In this document: one piece after another, positions 54,570 through 63,940 of the stretch
How the letters are laid out: each line of letters begins with the position of its first letter
Numbering within the stretch: the first letter of the stretch is position 1
Source: Oceanobacillus neutriphilus
Lineage (GTDB): Bacteria > Bacillota > Bacilli > Bacillales > Amphibacillaceae
DNA length: 64,000 bases
NCBI RefSeq assembly: GCF_014645515.1
Contig: NZ_BMLW01000004.1
Coordinates: 270,805-334,804 of the forward strand
Direction of reading: 5' to 3'
Translations under genes and position numbers: made by a program
The notes under the pieces: generated by a model
What the model was told of the DNA's origin: nothing
The model's input: only the letters and a program-made list of their open reading frames with translations
Databases searched by the model: none

Positions 54570-55733
54570 TTAATTAAAGACTTTATTTTCAAGAAAGTAG
54601 TTTTTCACCTTTAATGCAGCTCCACTGACAACTCCCTTTGACCCTGTCTCCGTCGTATATAAATGATATTGTCTGTTATAATTAGTCATTTCTTCTTTGC
54701 ATCTTTCTATAATACGATTTCTTATTTGGTGATTCGATTCCACAAACTTCCCTGAAATTACAACAATATCAGGGTTATGTATGTTAACCAGGTTGTTAAT
54801 TGTAATCACCGTATAAAGTATTGCTCTGTCGATTATACGAATCGCCCATCGTTCACCTTTTTCCATTTCCTTTATTATTTCGTTCAATGATTTTATTGGT
54901 TTAACCTTAGAAGCTTCCACTACCAAAAATTGCTCTGCAATATACGTTTGCAAACATCCAAAATTTCCACATGTGCAATAAACACCATTCGGGTCGACAA
55001 TTGTATGGCCGATCTCTCCTGAAAAATTATCCTTCCCCCGATAGATTTCACCATTTGAAACCAATACAGAACCTACACCTGAACCAAACCCGGCTAAAAC
55101 CATACTCTTTTCTTTCCTATCTAAGATTAGCTCATTTTCTGCGATCGCTTTCATTTTTAACTCATTATCAATATGAACTGGTGCTGATATTTTCATTTCC
55201 TGCTCCAATATTTTTCTGAAAGGGATTTCCTCCCATCCAAATTGTGCTGATAACAACACTTCACCTTTCTCAGGATTTATCAATCCCGGCAATCCTACTC
55301 CTACCCCAACAATTTGTTGTGACGGAATTAAATTTTCTTCCATCATGAAATAAATACAATTACCTATAAATTTAGCTGCTTCCTCTGGAGTAGTCACTAT
55401 AAAATTGAATTCTTCCATCGCTATTAAACCACCAACGAAATCCATAAATGCAATTCTGATTTTATCTTTGTCTATCTCCACTCCTATAGATATAACTGCA
55501 TTTCTTTTTGGTCTTAACAAAGAAGCTTTTCTTCCACTTCCTTCGTTTGTATAGCCAACTTTTTCTATTAAATTTGATTCCAGCAAAGAAGCTACTATCC
55601 TTGATGCTGAAGTAAAACTCATTGTCACTTTTTCAGCAATCCTCGCTCGTGAAATCGGCCCCTCCTTAAGAATTAAATTTAATACCGTTCCAATATTCTC
55701 TTTTTTTATAAATTCCTGATCCTTTATTTTCAT
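54570..55733 (-). CDS. ROK family transcriptional regulator (XylR/NagC-type)
   Basis: 387 residues. N-terminal winged helix (PISRARIAEKVTMSFTSASR, residues 22-41). Sugar-kinase-like ROK domain with VLAGFGSGVGSVLVSNG, DNELKMKAIAENE, and the zinc motif CTCGNFGCLQTYIAEQ preceded by a His in EIGHTIVD. ROK repressors release DNA upon binding sugars or sugar phosphates. It stands at the head of the fucosidase/ABC cluster and has an exact dyad operator just upstream, suggesting control of itself and of the cluster. Confidence 0.87.
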   Translation of the reverse strand: MKIKDQEFIKKENIGTVLNLILKEGPISRARIAEKVTMSFTSASRIVASLLESNLIEKVGYTNEGSGRKASLLRPKRNAVISIGVEIDKDKIRIAFMDFVGGLIAMEEFNFIVTTPEEAAKFIGNCIYFMMEENLIPSQQIVGVGVGLPGLINPEKGEVLLSAQFGWEEIPFRKILEQEMKISAPVHIDNELKMKAIAENELILDRKEKSMVLAGFGSGVGSVLVSNGEIYRGKDNFSGEIGHTIVDPNGVYCTCGNFGCLQTYIAEQFLVVEASKVKPIKSLNEIIKEMEKGERWAIRIIDRAILYTVITINNLVNIHNPDIVVISGKFVESNHQIRNRIIERCKEEMTNYNRQYHLYTTETGSKGVVSGAALKVKNYFLENKVFN

Positions 55734-55742
55734 CCCATCACC

Positions 55743-55771
55743 ATCATTATTAACATCATGTTAATAATGAT
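55743..55771. promoter_or_regulatory. Perfect dyad upstream of the ROK gene
   Basis: The arms ATCATTATTAACAT and ATGTTAATAATGAT flank a single C, ten bases before the ROK start codon. An exact 14-bp dyad in this place is a likely autoregulatory operator. Confidence 0.7.
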
Positions 55772-55942
55772 TATAGATTAGCGAGTCTTCTACGTCAATA
55801 TAATTTTTAGAAAAGTTTATTTTTTCTTTTTTTATCTTTTCACACGAAAATCCCTTAATACTTATCTATTTTTAGTGATTTTTTCCTTCTTTATCCATTT
55901 AATTTACTTTATATTTTTTAATATTCAATATATTATTGTCGG

Positions 55943-55965
55943 ATTATTAACATGATATTAATAAT
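55943..55965. promoter_or_regulatory. Second ROK-type dyad
   Basis: ATTATTAACAT and ATATTAATAAT flank G and differ from the dyad at 55743 by one arm base. The distance of about 197 bp between centres would allow DNA looping by the regulator. Confidence 0.55.
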
Positions 55966-56165
55966 TTTATATTATTCATAACACTGTAATCCCTTCTTTA
56001 TAATATTAAACGATATACAGTAAGAATTTACCCAATCATTTAACTAAACTTATCATCTGCAATTAGGTTTAGAATATTCACTAATATAAGTAAAATATAA
56101 GAGTCTATAAAACTAGTCTTATATTCAATAATCGTAAATAAATATATAAAGTTCCGAAACACATT

Positions 56166-56706
56166 TTAAAAAGATTTCTCTTTATTTTTAGACTCCCTTT
56201 CCATCACCACCATATAATGATGCTCCTCATGAATCCTTAAAGGCTTCACCACCTGTACAACATTCGGATATTCAGGCACAGGATCCGGATACCTGATCCA
56301 GTAGCATTGTTCTTTGGTAAGAGACTCTACACAGGATTTCAGCTTTTCTGTCTCTTCCTCCAGTAAATTTCTTAGCTCCTCAAGCGCATATTCCCGCTTC
56401 ATTTTCGGTTTTAAAATAAAGGGGGCTTTCATTGTTTTTTCACGATATATATTCTCCATATCATCTATATGCCGTTTTATTTTTGGGTGGCGGAGCTTCA
56501 TATAAGAACGGGCTATCGGCAAATAACAGGCTGATGTAATCCTTGTAAGCTTCAGTAGTAAATAGCAGTGGTAGATGGATTCTGCGACACTCCATTTATC
56601 AGGCACTGCCCTCGTATGAATGGATGATTTGAAAATATCCGTATTGAAATATTTATCTCGCATTAGTCTGGATTTCTTCAAAAAGAGGGAAAAGACCTTT
56701 GTACAT
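56166..56706 (-). pseudogene. DinB-like protein, probably frameshifted near its N-terminus
   Basis: The long frame (56166-56681, 171 codons from a TTG) carries DinB/YfiT-type helices with VPDKWSVAESIYHCYLL and LRIHEEHHYMVVM, whose His residues would bind a metal. Its own start has no ribosome site. In another frame an ATG at 56706, seven bases after AGGT, encodes MYKGLFPLFEEIQTNAR, an amphipathic helix expected at a DinB N-terminus, and ends at a stop just where the long frame takes over. One extra base would explain this. It may be a real mutation or a sequence error. Confidence 0.55.
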
Positions 56707-56806
56707 TATGATCACCTGGCCGGAATTATTTTTATTCAGAAATCTATTTTTTTACTCTATCACAAAGACGGAGTGGAGAGCTTCATTTTCTGTTAAGCAA
56801 TCTATT

Positions 56807-56861
56807 AAAAAAGAAGGTTTCCTGCATCATGACTACCTTGATACAGGAAACCTTCTTTTTT
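56807..56861. terminator. Strong terminator after the kdgK operon
   Basis: AAAAAAGAAGGTTTCCTG and CAGGAAACCTTCTTTTTT pair exactly around a 19-base loop. It ends the minus-strand KDG operon and has T-runs on both strands. Confidence 0.9.
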
Positions 56862-56941
56862 ATTGTATAATATAAGACTATTTAATATTTCTTTAATTCG
56901 GAAGTATAACAGGTTATTTCTTAACACCTGCCTTTCTGCAA

Positions 56942-57955
56942 TTAACGCTTTACATCCTCTTTGGCTCCCGAAACAGCAGCTAAAATCTCCGCCTCCGTTG
57001 ACATCGGTGTATCCCCGGAAATCGTACATGCCATCATACCTGCTGCAGCTGCAAATTCGACAGTTTTATCAGGTTCATAACCGGATAATTCACCATGCAG
57101 AATTCCGCTTGTATACGCATCACCGGCCCCAATACGGTCATATACAGAAAAAGTAATTTTTTTGGAAAATACAAATTTATCTTCTTTATATATATAGCCT
57201 TCTAAAGCATGCGTATTATCCTCATTGATATTGCGGTGTGTTCCCGCAATCGTTTGAATGTTATACTTCTTAGCGACTGTAGGGATTAACTCCTGAAGCT
57301 GTTCTTTTCTTTCCTGCTTTTCTGTTTTCATCCCCAATATATACATTGCATCTTTTTCATTCATCATGACGATATCCGCCAATGAAAGCATGTCCTCATA
57401 ATGCGGCTTTGCTTGCTCGTAGCCCCCATCCCATAATGAAGGACGGTAATTACAATCAAAGCAGACTATTCCGCCGCTTTCTTTTACCTTTTCAGCAAGA
57501 GCTTTCATATTTGCACGCACGTCATCTGTCATCGCCAGACTGATTCCGCAAAAATGAATAACATCCGTAGCTTCCACAATTGACTCCAGATCATAATCGG
57601 AAATATCTGCCGTATTAAACGTACTTTCTAAACGATTGGTATATGTAACCCTGCTCGCTCGCTGCCCAAAGCCATTTTCTAAAAAATACATCCCGATATA
57701 TTTCCCGCTTCTTGCAATAAAATCACGTTCTATTCCCAAGCGCTGCAAGAAGGAGATTGCCGCATCTCCCAAAGGATTGTCCGGTAATTTTGTAATCAGA
57801 TAACCATTGTGCCCAAGCTTTGTCATAGCAGAAGCAACATTTACCCCCGTGCCTGAAAAGGAATACTGTAAATTGCTTGCCTGCGTGAGTAATTCATAAC
57901 CAGGTGCCTGCAATCGCATCATTACTTCTCCAAATGCAACAATATTCTTAGACAT
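56942..57955 (-). CDS. kdgK: 2-keto-3-deoxygluconate kinase, PfkB family
   Basis: 337 residues from the ATG at 57955; the frame extends upstream inside the aldolase gene. MSKNIVAFGEVMMRLQAPGY and FSGTGVNVASAMTKLGHNG are KdgK-like (each shown up to 20 residues), and DRIGAGDAYTSGILHG is the PfkB signature with the catalytic Asp. It phosphorylates KDG at O6 with ATP, making KDPG for the aldolase encoded just before, which it overlaps by eight bases. Confidence 0.88.
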   Translation of the reverse strand: MSKNIVAFGEVMMRLQAPGYELLTQASNLQYSFSGTGVNVASAMTKLGHNGYLITKLPDNPLGDAAISFLQRLGIERDFIARSGKYIGMYFLENGFGQRASRVTYTNRLESTFNTADISDYDLESIVEATDVIHFCGISLAMTDDVRANMKALAEKVKESGGIVCFDCNYRPSLWDGGYEQAKPHYEDMLSLADIVMMNEKDAMYILGMKTEKQERKEQLQELIPTVAKKYNIQTIAGTHRNINEDNTHALEGYIYKEDKFVFSKKITFSVYDRIGAGDAYTSGILHGELSGYEPDKTVEFAAAAGMMACTISGDTPMSTEAEILAAVSGAKEDVKR

Positions 57956-58700
57956 ATTTATCAACCAGCTCTTTACTAATAGTGAGAAGCTTTTTAACGT
58001 CTTCCGCGTTGGTTTTTCCAGTCTGCTTATTAATAATTGAAGAATACACATGAGGAATTACTTTCGGCACTTTTGCTTCTAATGCTATTTCTAAAATTGG
58101 TGCGAAATTATCCAAATCAATGCCGCCTGTCGGCTCTAATGCAAAGTTTTCTTCCCCGCAGGCCTTGGCAACTGCACGGAATTCTTTTTCTGATTGTAAC
58201 CCTTTCATCGGGAAGTATTTTAATGCGTTTCCACCCATATCATGAACGAGTGCAATGGCAGCTTTAACTGGAACAATAGCCGTTTCACCGGCTCCTGCGC
58301 TGATTGGACCAGTAGAAATATTCACGTAGCCCACTTTACCGGCAGGCGATACAAGTGCGTTAATCCAGCTATCTTTTTCTCCCAGGTTAGCCCGTGTTGC
58401 CCCTACAGCAGGAAAAACCTGATTAATATGGGATCCCGGATAATACTTCGCAATTTCTGCAACAACTGCAGCCTGTCTATTGTCACCCGCGCCTAATCCG
58501 ATGGAAACAGCGTCCGAAATTGCCTCTCCGTATTCTTTCATTGCTGTAACGGCTGTATCCACTGTCGGATAATCCTTGGAAAGTACTCCAACCAGCATAT
58601 GACCCTCCGCTGCATCAAATACTTCCTTTGCATTTTCAATACTATTGGCTAACACATTTAGCGCTACTCTATTTTTATAAAAACGCTGATCCATATTCAT
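57948..58700 (-). CDS. dgaF: KDPG aldolase, DgaF family
   Basis: 250 residues. Matches the KDGP aldolase family found with DgaE: YKNRVALNVLANSIENAKEV at the start, GLGAGDNRQAAVVAEI, FPAVGATRANLG, ALKYFPMKGLQSEKEF and LEPTGGIDLDNF; a Lys in ALKYFP is the Schiff-base candidate. It splits 2-keto-3-deoxy-6-phosphogluconate to pyruvate and glyceraldehyde-3-phosphate. GGGAGG lies nine bases before the ATG. It abuts the DgaE-type gene. Confidence 0.87.
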   Translation of the reverse strand: MNMDQRFYKNRVALNVLANSIENAKEVFDAAEGHMLVGVLSKDYPTVDTAVTAMKEYGEAISDAVSIGLGAGDNRQAAVVAEIAKYYPGSHINQVFPAVGATRANLGEKDSWINALVSPAGKVGYVNISTGPISAGAGETAIVPVKAAIALVHDMGGNALKYFPMKGLQSEKEFRAVAKACGEENFALEPTGGIDLDNFAPILEIALEAKVPKVIPHVYSSIINKQTGKTNAEDVKKLLTISKELVDKYV

Positions 58701-59806
58701 TATCTATTTCCTCCCAAAATGGACTTTAATTCCGCTTCAATAATATGAATATCATCACCCTGTAATGGACGGGGATCAATATCAAAGTAGCCCTGGCGGA
58801 TTCCGTAATCACGTGTGTAAATTGCTATTTCACCATTACGAAGCTTGTCATTTACCTCTTTGGCAGTTATCCCGGATGTTGCTGCATCAATCTGAATTCT
58901 GGCTCTGAAAATAGCGCGACCGGCTTCATCCTGTACGACGATTACATTCACCCCTTCGAATGTATTTAGTGACTCCAATACTTCTAAGCTTCTCTTTTCA
59001 GCTTCACTATGATCTGTTTTCACAAAATACTCATCCAATGCCTGCAGCAGGCCAAATGTCGTTTCCTTCCCTACCTTCATGCTTCTTCCAATATAGTACA
59101 GCTGTGTTTTTACCCACTCCACATAATCTTTCTTTCCAGCTACAATTCCAGACGTTGGCCCTTCAATAGCCTTTGATCCACTATAGATGGCTAAATCGGA
59201 AACCCTTACATATTTTTTCAAATCCTCTTCCGCCGCTGCATCCACGATTAACGGAACATTGTTTTCCTGTGCTACTTCCCATGCCTCTTCCACAGAAATC
59301 ATATTTTTTTGGACAGCATGATGTGATTTTACAAATAAAATTGCTGCCGTATTTTCGTTGATAGCATCCGCAATATGCTCTTTTCTTCCTTCATTGGCAT
59401 AGCCTGTTTCCACAAGCTTTCCTCCACCAAGTGCAACCATTGTTTCTATCGGAGCGCCATACTGCACATTATGCCCCTTCAGCATAACAACCTCATTTTT
59501 GGAGATTACTTCCTGATGCAGCTTTTCACTTTTTCTCCGGTTTCCTTCTGTTACAACCGCTGCAACAGAAAGCGCGATACCGCTCGAAGCAGAATTAACG
59601 ACTACAGCAGCTTCTGATTGAAGCAGTCCGGCAATATGCCCTCCTGCTTTATCTACCAAATCTGAGATTTCCACATAATTCTGTCCGCCGGATTTCATAG
59701 CTTCCATAACGGTATCTGTTGGAGCAGAAACCCCTAAAATACTCATTCTTCCACTTGCATTAATAACCCGCTTCAATCCATACTTAGCATTCATTGTATT
59801 CGCCAT
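58700..59806 (-). CDS. dgaE: DgaE-type PLP-dependent ammonia-lyase (D-glucosaminate type)
   Basis: 368 residues from the ATG at 59806, after AAAGGAG; the frame runs 21 codons further upstream inside the amidohydrolase gene. SelA-like PLP fold: KRVINASGRMSILGVSAPT at the start, LIVDAAAEED as cofactor Asp region, and Lys212 in YSGSKAIEGPTSG as Schiff-base Lys. In Salmonella DgaE removes ammonia from glucosaminate-6-phosphate to give KDGP. Here a KDG kinase is encoded beside it, so the unphosphorylated acid may be the substrate. Confidence 0.85.
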   Translation of the reverse strand: MANTMNAKYGLKRVINASGRMSILGVSAPTDTVMEAMKSGGQNYVEISDLVDKAGGHIAGLLQSEAAVVVNSASSGIALSVAAVVTEGNRRKSEKLHQEVISKNEVVMLKGHNVQYGAPIETMVALGGGKLVETGYANEGRKEHIADAINENTAAILFVKSHHAVQKNMISVEEAWEVAQENNVPLIVDAAAEEDLKKYVRVSDLAIYSGSKAIEGPTSGIVAGKKDYVEWVKTQLYYIGRSMKVGKETTFGLLQALDEYFVKTDHSEAEKRSLEVLESLNTFEGVNVIVVQDEAGRAIFRARIQIDAATSGITAKEVNDKLRNGEIAIYTRDYGIRQGYFDIDPRPLQGDDIHIIEAELKSILGGNR

Positions 59807-60887
59807 TAACAACCACTCCTTTGACTTCAATTCTCTGGTCAGATTTCCGCTTCTCGCCGTCTGAGTCAATTAACTCTATTGTCTCATCTTCTACAGAAAA
59901 TAGGGTAAGATTTGCAATATCTCCTTTTGCAATACGGCCAAGCTCCGGTTTATTTAACCATGCAGCAGCATCAGCCGTTACAGCAGCAATGACTTCCTTC
60001 AGTGAATAGCCTAAACATAAAAATTTATTTAAAACACTTGCCATATTATACACCGGTCCATACAGCCGGGTTTTCCGGTAAATATCTGTGCTGATGGTAT
60101 TAAAATGGATGCCGTATTTCTTGGCCTGCTCAGCTGTTTTAAAAGAAAAACTTGCATTACCATGACCAACATCTAAATGTACACCGCGTTCCATTGCTTT
60201 TAAAAACTTAGGCAGCGGTTTTCCATGATTATCAAATAAATTATTTGCCTTTCCGTTCAAGAAGTGTGTAACCACATCATTTTTCTCCAGTAAATCCAAT
60301 ACATCATTAATATCTGGGGGACCTGATCCGATATGAACCATTAACGGTAATCCCGTTTCCTTAGAAAACTCACGCGCCATTTTTAAAGGCTTTATATCAT
60401 TCGCTCCTACCACACTATTGCTGATCCTTGCTTTTAAACCAACGACAAAATTTCTATTCTCCTTGACAGCACGTTTTAATTCCTCTTTATTCAACAAAGA
60501 TAAGTCCGATAATTCATCCACTCTCTTTAAACCGATTCGTGAAATATTCAGGAAAGCGAATACATTTGTCTTAGACTTCCGGGAATTGTCAACCAAATCA
60601 TGAATCCGGTCCGCACCCGTGCTTCCCGCATCAACAATCGTCGTTACTCCTGTTTTATAGCCAATCTCATCGATATCATCTCCATATGGATCGAACTCTG
60701 GAAAGGCATGCACGTGCATATCAATCCAACCGCTGGAAACGTATACTTTATTTTGATAATCAATTACTCTCTTACCATTGGCTGTTCCTGGTGAGGTAAT
60801 ATTTACAATTCTGTTATCTTCCACAACAATATCTATAGAAGTTCCATCCAGCATTTTTATATTCTGCAAAACTACATTGTCTGCCAT
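59784..60887 (-). CDS. Amidohydrolase/deacetylase-family metallohydrolase of the dga cluster
   Basis: 367 residues from the ATG at 60887, eight bases after AAAGGA. A dihydroorotase-like binuclear site: GWIDMHVHAFPEF, a likely carboxylated Lys in VGLKARISNS, LMVHIGSGPP, and Asp in TISTDIYR. This subgroup (COG3964 type) is regularly encoded next to DgaE/DgaF and is thought to release the acid from an amide or lactam precursor. It overlaps the DgaE gene by 23 bases, so translation is coupled. Confidence 0.82.
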   Translation of the reverse strand: MADNVVLQNIKMLDGTSIDIVVEDNRIVNITSPGTANGKRVIDYQNKVYVSSGWIDMHVHAFPEFDPYGDDIDEIGYKTGVTTIVDAGSTGADRIHDLVDNSRKSKTNVFAFLNISRIGLKRVDELSDLSLLNKEELKRAVKENRNFVVGLKARISNSVVGANDIKPLKMAREFSKETGLPLMVHIGSGPPDINDVLDLLEKNDVVTHFLNGKANNLFDNHGKPLPKFLKAMERGVHLDVGHGNASFSFKTAEQAKKYGIHFNTISTDIYRKTRLYGPVYNMASVLNKFLCLGYSLKEVIAAVTADAAAWLNKPELGRIAKGDIANLTLFSVEDETIELIDSDGEKRKSDQRIEVKGVVVNGEYNEC

Positions 60888-61173
60888 TTCCATCATCCTT
60901 TTTGATCGGCTTTCATCATATTAAAAAACCGCTTATAACATTTTCTAATTATTTAACTCTATATGGAATAGATTATCATTAAAATTCTTATTAGTAAATA
61001 TAAGGTTATAATGTTTAAATGAAAAAAGTGTAAATGTTCTTTACCTATCCTATGCTGCTGTACTCTCAACAAGTTATCCTTCCATAATTTCATAAAATAA
61101 CCGAAAAAGCTCAGCCCCTGCCATAAAAACAGCAAGAACTGGCTTATCTATATATCTATAATCTAATTACCTA

Positions 61174-62301
61174 TCAATCCTCTTGATAAACCTTCAAAAT
61201 AGCTTTTGTCAGAATATCTACTCCCGTTTGAAGCGCATCTTTATCAAAGGTCATATCCGGGTGGTGTAATCCTGGCCCTAAGTCGCATCCTAAACCCAGC
61301 ATCGTAGCTTTTAATTCCGGTTTTTTCACAGTATAGAAATGAAAGTCATCTCCTCCTGGTGTAAGAAGCGGTTCTACAATATTTTCCTCACCCAATACAT
61401 CCGCCACTGCTGCACGCATAAAGCTTGTTGCTTCCTCATTTGTTTCAGCTGCCGGCACCCCATGAAAATCAGAGATATCAATATCAGCATCATAGAGATT
61501 TCGGACAGAATCTAAAATACCGTCTACTTTCTTCACCAGCAGATCCATAACTTCATTCGTCTGCGCACGTAAGTCTAAGCTGAATGATGCGTTTCCCGGG
61601 ATAATATTCGAGCTTTTTGCCCCTGCCTGGAATTTCGTCATTTTCGCAGAATGCGGGACTCTTGGGTCCATATGAATTTGACCCAGCATATTGACAATCT
61701 GCATACCGACTTCAATCGCATTATCATTCAAATGCGGGCGGGCGCCATGGGCATCTTCTCCCTTAATGACCGCTTCGTATGTTTTCGTTGCACCGTGGAC
61801 AATAACAGGAGCTGCCTGCCCTGCAGCGGCCTCCTGTTTAGGTCTGAGATGAACGCCAAACAGGTAATCCACGTCTTCTACAGCCTTTTCCTCTACCATT
61901 TTCAACGCACCGCCGCCTTCTTCCTCAGCAGGCTGATAAATAAATTTGATGGCTACTTTATCCTGGATATCGGGTATTTGCTGTAATGTCCATAATACAC
62001 CCAATACGATCGACATATGCGCATCGTGCCCACAGGAATGATTGGGCAGGAATTTCCCGTTCACTTCCTGCCATAACGCATCCATATCTGCACGCACACC
62101 AATTATCGGCAAACCTTTATGAAAGTTTCCGAATTTCCCAATGACGCCTGTGTGGTCTGGAAATGTAATTGTTTCACAGCCTGCCTCTTCTAACTTTTCT
62201 TTTATATATTTGGTAGTTTCTACTTCTTCCCAGCTGATTTCAGCATGTGTATGTAAATGCTGAAAGGTTTCTAAAACACTTTTTTCTATATTTTCCCTCA
62301 T
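61174..62301 (-). CDS. M20 family N-acyl amino acid/sugar amidohydrolase (AmhX-like)
   Basis: 375 residues. Metal motifs GVRADMDALWQE near residue 70, NHSCGHDAHMS near 90, PAEEEGGG near 124 (catalytic Glu), and a dimerisation domain from about 170 (GEDAHGARPHLNDNAIE). It resembles Bacillus AmhX and hippurate hydrolases, which remove acyl groups from amino compounds in the cytoplasm. It is divergent from the YfcC carrier gene and next to the dga genes, so it may deacylate the imported amino-sugar acid. Confidence 0.85.
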   Translation of the reverse strand: MRENIEKSVLETFQHLHTHAEISWEEVETTKYIKEKLEEAGCETITFPDHTGVIGKFGNFHKGLPIIGVRADMDALWQEVNGKFLPNHSCGHDAHMSIVLGVLWTLQQIPDIQDKVAIKFIYQPAEEEGGGALKMVEEKAVEDVDYLFGVHLRPKQEAAAGQAAPVIVHGATKTYEAVIKGEDAHGARPHLNDNAIEVGMQIVNMLGQIHMDPRVPHSAKMTKFQAGAKSSNIIPGNASFSLDLRAQTNEVMDLLVKKVDGILDSVRNLYDADIDISDFHGVPAAETNEEATSFMRAAVADVLGEENIVEPLLTPGGDDFHFYTVKKPELKATMLGLGCDLGPGLHHPDMTFDKDALQTGVDILTKAILKVYQED

Positions 62302-62463
62302 TCTTCTCCATCCTTCATCGAATAAATTCTATTTTTACGCAGACAGATTTTAAACAGTCTAATGACTTATCCGCTTAACTCCTTCCAGTTTTGTTTTCAT
62401 AGAATCGTATTTTCAAACAAAACAAATAGCCTGCATTATTTAAAGTATTCTCATTATTTAATA

Positions 62464-62492
62464 TTGCCTTGAAGTATAAACTCTTATATAAT
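62464..62492 (+). promoter_or_regulatory. Promoter of the YfcC-type carrier gene
   Basis: TTGCCT, 17 bases, TATAAT, 42 bases before the ATG at 62534. Confidence 0.65.
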
Positions 62493-62533
62493 CAATTTCA
62501 AGTTTAAAATTTCCAAAGAGAGAGAAGGGTTTT

Positions 62534-63940
62534 ATGTCACAGAAAGAAAAAACAAAGAAGTTTCAGCTTCCGGATGCATACGTTATCTTATTTATTATAT
62601 TATTGCTTGCTGCCATTCTTACATATATTATCCCGGCAGGCAGTTATGAAAGAGAAGCAACGGAAGAAGGAATTGATGTCATTGTTCCTGACAGCTACAG
62701 CCAAATAGAACAGCAGCCGGTTAACTTTATTGGTTTATTCAGCTCGATTCAAGAAGGATTAATCGGCGGGGCCGGCCTAATTTTCCTTGTATTGACTATT
62801 GGAGGAACTTTTGCTGTTATAGAAAAAACAGGGGCAATTGACAATCTGATTCTCAACACAATTAAACGCACACAAAATCGGGAATGGCTCTTAATTTTAA
62901 TGGTCGCCGGTCTCTTTTCTGTTTTTGGCGGACTGGGAATTATCGCCAACTCCTCTATTGCTTTTATTCCAATTGGAATTATCCTGGCAAGAGCAATGAA
63001 GATGGATGCTATTGTCGGTGTCTCCATTATTTATTTAGGTGCATATTCCGGGTTTGCAATCGGATTCTTAGACCCGCAAACAACGGGGTTTGCACAGCAA
63101 ATTGCGCAGCTCCCATTATTCTCAGGGCTTGCTCTAAGAATAGTCCTCTATGTTATCGTTGTCGGTGCAACCATCGCCTACATAATTTGGTATGCCAATC
63201 GTGTTAAAAATGATCCGCAAAAAAGTATCCTGAGCGATAATCCTTTTCCGCGTTCAGAGGAAAAATCTATGGATGACGTGGATGGAAAGCTGACACCGAC
63301 ACATCTTACTGTATTACTCGTGCTTACAGCTGCTATTGTGGTCTATGTTTATGGTGTTTTCCAATGGAGTTGGGATATCAACCAGATGGCTGGAATTTTT
63401 GTAGCCTTGGCCGTTGTTACCTCTCTTATTGCAAAAATAGGTGCCAACCAGATGGTAGAAGAGTTTATGACTGGTGCAAAAAGAGTACTGTATGGCGCTT
63501 TAATTATTGGCATGGCCCGATCTATTGTTGTCATACTGGAAAATGGACAGGTGCTGGATACTGTTGTACATGGAATGGCAATTGCTTTAGAGCCTTTTTC
63601 CAGTGTCATGGGAGCAATAGCAATGTTTATCGGAAATGGTCTGTTTAATCTCGTCGTTACTTCCGGAAGCGGCCAGGCAGCCATTGTTATGCCGATTATG
63701 ACACCACTTGCTGATTTAATGGATATTCCGAGGCAGGTTGCCGTACAGGCTTATACACTTGGAGATGGCTTCACTAATATTATTACGCCTCTATCCGGTG
63801 TATTGATGGCCAATCTCGCAATTGCCGGTATCCCGTGGACAAAGTGGCTGAAATTTGCACTGCCGCTTGTGGGAATCTGGTATATTATTGGTATTATTTT
63901 TATCGTGATTACCGTTCTGATTAACTGGGGACCGGTATAA
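62534..63940 (+). CDS. YfcC family (C4-dicarboxylate carrier-like) membrane transporter
   Basis: 468 residues with about twelve membrane segments. The start KFQLPDAYVILFIILLLAAI, ILTYIIPAGSYERE, and GLFNLVVTSGSGQAAIVMPI with TLGDGFTNIITPLSG are typical of the DcuC/YfcC/AbgT-like group (PF03606). These carriers move acidic or acylated amino compounds. GAGAGAAGG precedes the ATG. Its divergence from an M20 deacylase suggests that it imports the latter's substrate. Confidence 0.85.
   Translation: MSQKEKTKKFQLPDAYVILFIILLLAAILTYIIPAGSYEREATEEGIDVIVPDSYSQIEQQPVNFIGLFSSIQEGLIGGAGLIFLVLTIGGTFAVIEKTGAIDNLILNTIKRTQNREWLLILMVAGLFSVFGGLGIIANSSIAFIPIGIILARAMKMDAIVGVSIIYLGAYSGFAIGFLDPQTTGFAQQIAQLPLFSGLALRIVLYVIVVGATIAYIIWYANRVKNDPQKSILSDNPFPRSEEKSMDDVDGKLTPTHLTVLLVLTAAIVVYVYGVFQWSWDINQMAGIFVALAVVTSLIAKIGANQMVEEFMTGAKRVLYGALIIGMARSIVVILENGQVLDTVVHGMAIALEPFSSVMGAIAMFIGNGLFNLVVTSGSGQAAIVMPIMTPLADLMDIPRQVAVQAYTLGDGFTNIITPLSGVLMANLAIAGIPWTKWLKFALPLVGIWYIIGIIFIVITVLINWGPV

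Larger units (their letters stand above)
55734..56165. other. AT-rich region upstream of the ROK gene
   Basis: About 430 bases without a gene, very AT-rich. It holds the dyad at 55743-55771 and a second, near-perfect copy at 55943-55965. Promoter boxes are not distinctive against the AT-rich background. Confidence 0.5.
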
